A stretch of DNA of 64,000 nucleotides from Cryptomeria japonica. Lineage: Eukaryota > Streptophyta > Pinopsida > Cupressales > Cupressaceae. Where the stretch lies: positions 118,429,140 through 118,493,139 of the forward strand of contig NC_081410.1 in the NCBI RefSeq assembly GCF_030272615.1. Reading direction: 5' to 3'. The notes beneath the pieces were generated by a model. That model was given only the letters and a program-made list of their open reading frames with translations. It searched no databases and had not been told where the DNA came from. Shown one piece after another: positions 55,131 to 64,000 of this stretch. Each line of letters begins with the position of its first letter. The stretch's first letter is position 1. The translations under genes and the position numbers were made by a program.

Positions 55131-57519
55131 ACCCTCTCCCTCATCGCCTGGTGGTGGAGGAGGTTCCTGTAGAGGATAAACCTATATGGGTGCATGTGCT
55201 CCCTCAGATCGAGCCATGTACTTGGAATATGGCACCACCTATGTATCTGCTGGAACTAATGCACTATTTGCTGCCGCATAATATGTTGCACGACTAGTCT
55301 GATGAAGGACATCACGTTGAGAAGCAGCTAGCTCTGCCCTCAATCTCTGAAACTCCTGGTCTCGCACTGCTCTCACTCTCTGTATCTTCTGGTCCCACTC
55401 TGTCCTCGGGCTCTACAGTTGTCGCTCATGCTTTGCGATTTGTGCATGTTCCACTGCCACCTGTGTCTGCAAACCACCCACCTTCCCCCTCAAGTTATAG
55501 ATAATATCTCTAGGTGTTTATCCTCCTTCTCTAGCCTCCTCATTTCCACCCCCTACTCATCTCTCCTCTATCGTACCTTCCTCAAAGTGTCATCTTCGCT
55601 AGGTACCGCTGCCTCACCCATCTCTACATCTACTATAACATCTCCTCCCATGTCACCACCTGCATCTCCACCAACTGCTCCCAAGGATCCACCCTCTCCC
55701 CTCCGTCACTGTCAACCTCCCATAGGTGCTCTGCTGCTACTCGTACCAAGATCTCCTCTTACCCTCCTAGGTGTCTTCTCTCCCTGAGCTTGTGTAGGCA
55801 CATCCTCAACCTCATCTATACGAGGCACATGCTCTCCAAAATCTGTAAATCGGGGAAAGGGGTGTCTCTGAAACCAAACTCTATACTAGGGCAATACCCT
55901 CGCGTCTACAACATCCTCTAGGTACTCCCATCTTTGCGGTTATAAACCCACTAACTCCTGCATGGTCAAGGCATATGAGAGTCTAGGTGCCCATCCTCAT
56001 CTCTCCTCGTCCCCAAATCTAGCATAATTTTTAACTCCTGGGATATACTTTGTGGTCTCCCATACTACCTCAAAACCCTAGACACTACAAAACGCTCAAT
56101 AGTAGTAGACAATTTGTCGATGAGAGGTCTAGTCATAAACATGTCTCTCCATTGTATCCTCCAATAATCCCACAACTCTATATCCCTATATGGTCTCCAT
56201 ACTACAACTATCAAGTCATCTAACTGCCTCCTCCAAAAATCAGTCTTGCCCAGGTGGGGCTTCATGATATAACCTGAATATCGACACACAATAGACTGAT
56301 GTTCCTCCCTCGAATCATCCACAATAGGTTTGCAAACTGGGATATGGTCCCATGCTCACATCTGCAAAACTAGAACACTCGTTGCCATACTCTTTGCCCC
56401 TCTATAAGCGATCTCATGCATCTCATGGTACATATGTGTGAGTAAGCATGAACCCCAACCTAATCTAACTGGATGAATAAGAAATCTCTCGAGCATTCTA
56501 CCCCATCAACATAAGAATCTCTATTGTCCTCTGTCAGGCATCACGAAACAACCAATAATCCTAGCCAATACGCAAGCAAGAGGGTAATGTGCATCATACC
56601 TACTCAACAAATCATCTCAACTGATAGAACGATCAAGGATAGTATCATCATGGAAAATGCGTCTGAGAGCCTCAATGCCTTATCGTGGAGTCGAATCATA
56701 ATCTACCTTATCTCCAACAAAAGGAATCCTCAAAATACTATAAATATCCTCAGAAGTGATCGTCATCTCTCCAGTCACCAAATGAACTGTGTTATGCTCA
56801 TAATGGAAACGCTCAACCAATGCAGTCAACAAATCGTGATTCACACGGATATTATGAATCTCTAACAAGTATCCAAATCCTCACAACCCAATGTGACCTC
56901 TCTATGCATCTGACAAGTCACACACTAATCTCATAATAGGTGGATATGTACATCTGAACTGAATATCAGGCAACTGAACCTATAAAATCTAACAAACAAA
57001 TCATCACTACACGATCAGATTTGGGCTAATGATGTGTCAAAAGTGCTAATGAATCCAAATTTACACAAATGACAATCAAAATTTGATGTTTTGGTCCTTA
57101 AAAACAAACACTATTTTCCATACGAGTCGGTACTGTCAAGCAGAAACTCATACGACAAAACATTACGAGCCGCACGAGTAAACACTCCCATACGACAATT
57201 AGTAACATGGAGAACGATTAAATGGTCTATGAAGAACATCCTCATATGATATAAGGGTAGACACTATACGATAAACCATACATGACCATACGACAAAACA
57301 CAAATTGCCAGATACTCGTACGAGGAAAACTATTGAATCGATCGATAAAATGACACAAGACAACCTAGCACGAAATTAAAAACGAGAAATTCAAAAAAAC
57401 TTCAAATGATAAGAAATGTAAAAGGATTGAGATTGATCACTTACTGCTGGGGGATAGTTCTGAGGTAGATTATGTCGTCTCTGGCGCTCGAATCGATGAT
57501 CTTGAATAGGAATTGCCAT
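55131..57519 (-). pseudogene. Antisense plant-mobile-domain (PMD) ORF of the Tat element, with one intron
   Basis: Exon 1 (57519-57445) encodes MAIPIQDHRFERQRRHNLPQ then NYPPA. The donor GTAAGT is at 57444 and the acceptor TTTTATAG ends at 56980; phase 0 on both sides. Exon 2 has the PMD signature VNHDLLTALVERF, NTVHLVTGEMTITSEDIYSI (about 56845-56740), then DFWRRQLDDLIVVVWRPYRD and RPLIDKLSTTIERFVVSRVL. A C-terminal coiled-coil-like region follows with RDQEFQRLRAELAASQ and ATYYAAANSALVPADT (55250-55340). Several stops. It is homologous to 61738-63862. The role in the element is unknown; PMD proteins are transposase-related or of unknown nuclear function. Confidence 0.85.
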
Positions 57520-58586
57520 TTTTTTCGCAGGAGGTTTTTCAAATTTTGAACTTTGAGAGGTAAAAATGAAATGACAAAGACACATTGAACCCCTTATATA
57601 GCTCAAACCCTAATTTTCAAACTTGCTCCGATGGACATAACATTTGTACTCTAAGCTAAATCGACTGTCCTGAGTCCATTTTTGGAATCAAAATCGAAAT
57701 CTGACGTCAATTTTTGAGTCAAATACAATGTTGACCCCGTAGTACTTTCCTCCTCAAGTAAATTTTTGAATCATTTTGTGCTCAATTTAACTCTGATCTC
57801 AAATTCATTCTTACATCAATGTCTGTGCTCAAATTGTCATCAATAAAACCTTTTTTTTACAAGCTTTCCTATAATCACTGCACTCTTGCTATCTTTCAAT
57901 TTCGCTCCTGAGGGGGCATATTCATTACATCTTTTCATTATCAGTGATTATCATTATCAAAAAGTAAAGATTTTTCTTTTAACTCTTCATCTAAGTCAAG
58001 CAGAAAATCTTTTTAATCAAAGATTAATCAAACAAAACCTTATTGTTCTTCAAAATCGAATCAATCTCTAGGGGCATATCAGTTTCATCGCACCAAATCA
58101 AGTTGATATTGTCTTTATCTGAATCAGTCTCTTAACAGTGATCAGTTTCATCGCATCTCATCAAGCTGGTTATTCATTTAAACTTAATCAAGGGTTTAAA
58201 GAGTCTTTTTAACAAGTGATTACACTCTCAATCCAAATAGGTGTTCAGTTTCATCACATCGAATCAAGCTGGACATTTTCTTTAATCAGTTCTTGTTCAA
58301 TCAAGTTTGGAATTGGTTTCATCTCTTCACTCAATCTAGTTCAATCAAGTTCTAGATTGATGCTCGTTTCTTGATCAATCAAGTTCAAGATCGGTATCTC
58401 GCTCTTTGTCCGTCCTAGTTCAATCAAGTTCAGGATCGGTTTCACTTTAATCAACCTGTTCAACTTCATCGCTTCAAATCAAGCTGAACATCTCGCTCTT
58501 CATCGGTTTGTGATCCATCAAGTTCAGAACTAATAATATGTTTGACATTAGATTTTCTTTGAATCAATATGTTGCTCACACATCAA
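57520..58586. other. Spacer before the PPT with recurring CAAGTTCA / TCATCGCA repeats
   Basis: The phrase GTTTCATCGCA..AATCAAGCTG recurs between 58080 and 58480, along with TCAATCAAGTTC. This degenerate tandem repeat lies between the ORF's 5' end and the PPT. Confidence 0.6.
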
Positions 58587-58602
58587 TTAAAATAGGGGCA
58601 AA
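58587..58602 (+). promoter_or_regulatory. Polypurine tract of the Tat element
   Basis: TTAAAATAGGGGCAAA directly precedes the LTR start TGTAATACCC at 58603. Confidence 0.8.
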
Positions 58603-59500
58603 TGTAATACCCTAAAAATGGTCACCTAAACCATAGGCCCCTAATCTCGACTACATCACCAAGGTCCTAACCAAAGGCAAATTAAATCAATCATGAACAC
58701 CTAATTAATTAATTCTCGGTCATCAATGTCACATGGCAAATAAATCACTCAATATTAATTAAATAATCATTTAATTAATTAATCATTCTAAGTAAATCAT
58801 TTTAATCAATTGTCCTATTTATTTAATTAAATATCCTAGCATATTTAAGTAATAAATCAATTTGCCATTAAATCATCAAAAATAATTAATTTGAAAAATA
58901 AATTAAAATTGAGAAAAGACATTAAAATGGAATAAAATTGAAAAATCTCATAAAAGTAATTAAATCAATTGAATATCAAACTATGAAATATGAAATATAT
59001 CTTAAAATTATTTCAACTTTCTTTAGAGCTGAGAAAAGCAGCCAATCACATCAATTCACCTGGATTGTGCTTCCTCTTGGAGAATCTCTATTGCTCATCG
59101 TTGATCGATCTTGACTGTTGGTCTCTCTCTAGATTTTCTATAAATTCAAGCCCTCATCTCTCATTAAAAAAATGGAACCTGGAGATTATTTTCATTATGT
59201 TGTTTTTGCTCTAGGCTTATTAAGATTTCTGCATTGAGATATTACATATTAGTTATTGCATATTTAATGTTCATTCATATTTCTTAAAATCATGTTAGAT
59301 TAATCATGCATATCTAGCTTAATCTTCCATCCATTTAACTCAATTTCATACTCATATAGATTAAATCCTTCGTTTAGGTGTTGTCTAGTCATTGGTATTG
59401 CATATGGAAATCTGAGAGCAAAACTAAACTCACATCTACTCAATAGGTCGCTTTGTAATGTTTTATTGTTCATTGTTGATTATTGATTTACTAACCATGC
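58603..59500 (+). repeat. 3' LTR of the first Tat element (end approximate)
   Basis: Begins TGTAATACCCTAAAAATGG after the PPT. AT-rich with TTAATTAA runs. The right end was not resolved because a second, oppositely oriented LTR follows. Confidence 0.6.
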
Positions 59501-60782
59501 ATCTAATGACTTAATTGAAGCGTTGTGTATTTAGATACAAATAAATATATAATATATTTTTCACACACACACAAACAAGATTAAATACCATTATACCTTC
59601 ACAAACCTTCACTTGTTCCTTGGATTGAGCCTTTGATGAAGTGGAATGTGCCCAAATGCTCCACTTGATTGGATTGGCTCCAAGATTGGATGTAGATTTC
59701 TCTCCAAGATGCACATCAATGATGGGTGAAAGAAGGATTGGATGATGGATACTCAAGTGATGGATATGGATATGGATGCTATAGATTTTTGCACTATAAT
59801 GAGGATGCTTTTGATGGACTTCTAGAGTTATGTTGACAACATGAGATTGCTTGACTTGGAGATGGAAAATGAAGGGGAGCAGACTCCAATTTATACATTT
59901 AAGGGAGGATGAATGGACAATTGAGATTGAAGATGAATCAAGGGTGGAGATTGAAGGAAAGGAGAGCACATGGATTGAGAGGACATGAGGTGAAAAGTGT
60001 GGAGACCAAGAGATTTTCCATAAAGCCATTTCTTGTCTCCACACTCCATAATGTACATGAGGAAGAGATCCCCAAGTACATAGGGAAGACAAAAAAGAAT
60101 TACAAATTCCTTGGGGGATGAAAAGGGAATTAAAAAATTCCTAAAATATTGGATGCATGGGGAAAGGGAATGAGAAAAGGAATTTAAAATTACTTGGGAA
60201 AGTGAAAGACATGGGAGAATGTGAGATTTTGAAATCCTTGAAATCACCCAATTGGGTGCATTTAAGGTGGAAGGTGAGGAGGGGACAAGTGGGTTTTATC
60301 CATAAATGGCTATGAGTTGACTTGGTGGCTAATCATGGGGATTAGACACTAGCAAATGATTAAGAAAGAGGATTAGGTGAGATAATGAGGAATTATAGGA
60401 CAAGTGGGATTTGCAGGAGGATTTCACAAGAGGAGAGAGAATGAGTGGGGAATTTAAAATTGAAGAATAATGTTAAGCATGATTGTGAGGGATTCTAGAA
60501 GAAATAATTAGGCTAATGAGAGTTTAGAGAAAGTGAATTGTAGGAACCACTTGATTAACTAAAGGGATTTTAGAAGAAATAAATAATTAGATAACTTTAG
60601 AAGAATAGGGAATAGCTGGTTTATTAAATAAATCAATTATCTGGGCTATAGTGACAGGATTAGATTAAATTTAATTTAATTAAAACCAGGAAGAATAAGG
60701 ACTAACATAATTAAATAAATAAATTATGTAGAATGGATAAAATTAATTAAATATTTAATTTAATTAATTTTGGACGTCTACA
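59501..60782 (-). repeat. 3' LTR of a second Tat element in the opposite orientation (left end approximate)
   Basis: On the minus strand it starts TGTAGACGTCCAAAATTAATT at 60782, directly after a PPT (60783-60798). Contains no supported gene. The left boundary near 59500 is approximate; a CA microsatellite lies at 59560-59575. Confidence 0.6.
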
Positions 60783-60798
60783 TTTTGCCCCTCTTTTA
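60783..60798 (-). promoter_or_regulatory. Polypurine tract of the second Tat element
   Basis: Minus strand TAAAAGAGGGGCAAAA, nearly the same as the PPT of the first Tat element. Confidence 0.8.
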
Positions 60799-61737
60799 CG
60801 CAACAACAAAATTGGCGGTGGGTAAAAGATAAAAGAAGATAATGCCCCAACATGAAAATGCGGGTGGTATATGCCCCCTTGAGAATTTAATGGAGAATTT
60901 TTGAAATTTTTTGGGAAAATTATTGAAAAGAAGAAAGAACGACTAGATGAAAGAAGAAAAATGAAAAAGATGACGAAGTGAAGAAAGTGGCAAAAAGATG
61001 AGAAAAGGTGAGAACGAGGGCCATAGGGGGCCCCATATAAGGCCCACGGGGCCCAAGGAAGGGTCATTGCCACATACACCTATTGGAGAATAGAGAGCAT
61101 AAAGCCCTTGGAAAGAGACATTGCATGCGTTACCGTTCACGAGCACTGCGTGAAGAGGGTCCAACGACATGAGAGAACAACTCACTATGGCCCATTGGTA
61201 TGTACCCTGGACCCACTTAATGTTTTGGTAGATTAGGGCAAATTTTTAGGTCTAAAAATAGGGTTTTAAAATGGTAGCGCGACGGAGGCCCTGATTGCCA
61301 TTTCGGCACCATCGCCCTAGGTTAGTGTATGCACGCAGCATGCAGTGCGAGCGCACATGGGCTAGGGGTGAAGAAAGTGGATAAGTGCAAGTGCATGCAA
61401 TTAGCATGTTCACTTGCGCTGGCCAACACGAGGAAGGGGTCAACGGGGTCAAAGGGGTAGAGGTCTATAGATCAGCGCCTCCGTCTATGATGCAGCGCAT
61501 GCGCCACGGTTTTAGCGCGTGCACATGACTGATTCAGCGTGTGCACTGGGTAAGTAGCGGTGGGAAAATGAAAGGTGGAATAAAGATTAAAATGGTTCAA
61601 CGAGGCACTAAGATGCCCCAGGTATGGGTTATAGGATAGAATTGGCTAGAATAAAAGAGGATTAGGCTAATGAAGTGGATTAACTGGGTGCAGGGGATCT
61701 AGGACCACTCCCATCGCGTGAGCCCTAGTCAGTGACC
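60799..61737. other. Spacer between PPT and the second PMD ORF
   Basis: Mixed sequence with higher GC than most of the window around 61270-61550, where GTGCATGC and GCGCATGCGCCA-like palindromic words recur. No gene supported. Confidence 0.5.
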
Positions 61738-63862
61738 ATGAGGCTATACAGGCAATTGCGAGTGGATGAGCAAGAGATATTGAGCATAATTGGCTTGAGT
61801 TTCGTCGATTGATGGCCGAGGGTTAGGGTGCATTCAACTTTGATGACTGCATTAGTGGAGCGATGAGATAGTAGATCTTTTACCTTTCACCTGCCTACAG
61901 GAGAGACTACCATCACACTATTAGACATCTGGAGGATCTTGAAGATCCTCATTCACGACGTTATTCCTGAGTAAAGGCTAGATGCGATACAATACTACCT
62001 TCATCAGGTGTGTGAGTATGATAGATTGCTGATGGATGGGACAAGATTACATCTTGGGCAGGCGATGCGGATCAAGCACATTCTGCACCTAGTGCTCATT
62101 ATGTGTGGATTGATCAACGAGCGACTGATGTCATATCTAGGTGGACATGGCTTCCTAGTAGGGTGGAACAGGGGTGTGTACTACATGGTACACAATTGTA
62201 TGGATTATGTGCGGGGGAGCGGCTATGTTGGGGCAGTTGTACCACGATATGCATTTAGTTTTGTATCGAGAGTATCAGACTCTTTCTGCAGGAGTGAATC
62301 TTTTGTATATATGGGTGTGGGAGCATATGGTAGTGACATGGCTAGTGGGTGTTCAGGACAAACAGTGACAGTTCCCATATGTGGACCAAAACAGGGGACT
62401 ACTCCACTATACCAAGCTTGGGGCGATATGGTTTTGGAGGAGGGTCTTCGATGAGCTATTGTTCTTCACCTGGAGGCCCTTTTTAGGTTGTGAGAGATGG
62501 AGAGGGGACTGGCAGCTACACTGGGCATAGTTTGAGATGTGGTTATTCGGTCATTCACTACATGTCATTGGGCACTATATGCCACATTCGGTGGCTCGAT
62601 AGTTTGGGGATATCTAGGATACAATGGAGGTAGAGCGGTTATATCCAAGGATCACTCACAAGACTGAGACATGGAGGCAGACTATTAGCCCTTTGGAGGT
62701 TCAAGTGAGTTGGGAGCGGGCAGCAAGAAGGGTATGGGATGAGCGCGGGGAGGTGGGGGATAATGTAGGCATGAGCGACGCATATAGGGTTGGTAGGAGG
62801 CTCACTTTCCAGTTCGACTCACTATTCCTGAAGTTCTAGAGGAGGATGAGCTACGACCATCTATTGATGGGGTCGTAGGGGGGAGGATGAGGGTCTTGGA
62901 GATAGGGCAGTAGTAGAAGGGGGAGAGGAGGGGTGAGGAGAGGAGGGGGTCAGCAGAGGAAGCGAGGGAGACAATAAACACAGGTCTAGTCACCGACCGC
63001 ACAACTTGGGCTGATTGGGGGAGAGGGAGAGAGAGGGGATGGAGGATAGCTGATGGCAATCCCAAACATGTAGATACATGGTGAAAGAGTGCCAATATAG
63101 GTATAGGTATTGGGGGTAGTGAAGGAGAGGGTGGTGAGTGATGAGTATGATAGAGTTGTACTGAAGAGGGATGGTGCTCGGGCTAGGGCTAGGAGCCTGG
63201 ATGATGAGCTACAGGGATTGGATGTTGCCAGGGAGAGGTACAGAAGGGCAAAGGAGGATATACAGATGGAGAGGGAGAGGGAAGACAACCTGTAGTCAGA
63301 GGTCACATGGCTGAGATGTGAGACAAATGACCTAGTGGGGAGCTTGGAGGCAGCTCAGGTAGAGGTGGCGGCCTTATGGGAGGAGATGGATGATACAGAC
63401 TAGCTGCTAAAGGAGGCCAGGAGTGGAGGAGCCATCGGGTAGCTGAGGACAGAGATAGAGAGAGTGTATGGGGAGATGGATGCACTTTAGGCACAATTTA
63501 GTAGAGCAGAGGCAGATGCAGGGAGATTGCAGGCAGAGTGGGATGCAGCCCGACGATTTTTGGAGCATGCCGGTTTTGCACAGGTGTATGCAGACCTCAC
63601 TAGCCAGCAGGAACAAGTAGAGAGTTTGGGTCGGAAGGCAACATATTATAGGGGTATGTATCATGGGGTAGTGCCAGCAGATCAGAGAGTTGCATCCTAT
63701 AGTGAGAGGGGGAGATCTTAGGGGACTTAGAGTCAGCGCATGATCCAGAGTCAACAGACAACAGGATCAGTGGCTATGAGGCCATTGAGAGGGGGTGCAG
63801 GACCATCTGGAGGCATAACTAGGAGAGGGGACAAAGATGAGGAGACAGGGAGTGTGAGATAG
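61738..63862 (+). pseudogene. Second plant-mobile-domain ORF, antisense to its parent Tat element
   Basis: ATG at 61738 (MRLYRQLRVDEQEILSIIGL). The PMD signature is TLMTALVER, a stop, then SFTFHLPTGETTITLLDIWR at about 61850-61915. Later come FLVGWNRGVYYMVHN, LYHDMHLVLYREYQTLSAGV and FDELLFFTWRPFLG (near 62450-62490) in shifting frames. A long coiled-coil-like region (63110-63720) rich in Arg/Glu ends in RKATYYRGMYHGVVPADQRV, matching 55250-55340. Stop at 63860-63862. With the PPT and LTR at its left on the minus strand, the parent element's pol should lie beyond the right edge of the window. Confidence 0.8.
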
Positions 63863-64000
63863 CCCTATTATATGTGACATTGTATTTTGACCCTTCATGG
63901 ATTTATATCATTGTACTATGATTAACACATTCACTAATTTTTTAGATATATATGAGATATGATTTTAGCGGTGTATATGCATGTATGGACTTTATTATGA

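Larger units (their letters stand above)
46800..59500 (+). mobile_element. Ty3/gypsy retrotransposon of the Tat lineage, 5' truncated, right boundary approximate
   Basis: The order gag end, protease, G-patch, RT, RNase H, second (archaeal-type) RNase H, integrase, antisense plant-mobile-domain ORF, PPT, 3' LTR is that of Tat-lineage gypsy elements. No 5' LTR or PBS was found; gag begins abruptly near 46815. Many stops are present. The 3' LTR starts at 58603; its end was not located, so 59500 is approximate. Confidence 0.88.

Noticed and set aside
55419-55787. 122-residue plus-strand frame, Ser/Pro-rich
   Set aside because: It is the complement of the minus-strand PMD ORF's low-complexity linker.
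59511-60247. Minus-strand frames of 193 and 118 residues
   Set aside because: They lie in the LTR of the second Tat element, overlap in different frames and show no domain or biased codon use.
62802-63754. Several Ser/Pro-rich minus-strand frames
   Set aside because: Shadows of the Arg/Glu-rich coiled-coil coding sequence on the plus strand.

Overview
This window looks like intergenic and intronic DNA from a large, repeat-rich seed-plant nuclear genome, probably a gymnosperm (inference from element types, AT-rich sequence and long TE-filled introns). Almost everything recognisable is a decayed transposable element. No complete host gene, rRNA, tRNA, organellar segment or prokaryotic feature was seen.

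Layout. 1-3212: the 3' part of a hAT transposon whose transposase is interrupted by a second, non-autonomous hAT (1363-2700, 8-bp duplication GTATAGAT). 4860-5416 and 11392-11885: one LINE-like minus-strand ORF1 remnant, split by a complete Ty1/copia element (5417-11391, duplication GCCAA, LTRs of about 700 bp, one frame with six stop codons). 13696-17723: a third hAT (duplication ATTAGAAT) with an internally deleted transposase and over 1 kb of palindromic satellite. 19542-19611 and 35119-35406: two phase-compatible exons of an unrecognised host gene ending in a C-terminal membrane anchor; the 15.5 kb between them would be one TE-packed intron. That interval holds an LTR fragment, a MITE-like hAT relic, a second copia on the minus strand (23491-31095, duplication AAAAC) carrying a nested LTR element that itself carries a hAT (25412-26867, duplication CTCTATAT), and a gag-like retroelement fragment whose leader is an array of about 20 imperfect palindromes (31666-34100). 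38981-45564: a CACTA (En/Spm) TNP2-type transposase gene with introns, interrupted by a small LTR element (39887-41836). About 46800-59500: a Tat-lineage Ty3/gypsy element with gag, protease, G-patch, reverse transcriptase, two RNase H domains, integrase and a downstream antisense intron-containing plant-mobile-domain ORF. About 59500-63862: the 3' LTR and the equivalent plant-mobile-domain ORF of a second Tat element lying in the opposite orientation.

The most unusual signal is a recurrent architecture of short self-complementary units. The two copia copies carry, just upstream of the polypurine tract, arrays of stem-loops in which stem sequences differ completely between copies while pairing is kept and the loop (core GTGACGAT) is conserved. 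Related hairpins sit in both copia LTR families, in the gag leader at 31.6-34.1 kb, and in the hAT satellite. These look like structured RNA or palindromic protein-binding elements and are the best candidates here for something undescribed.
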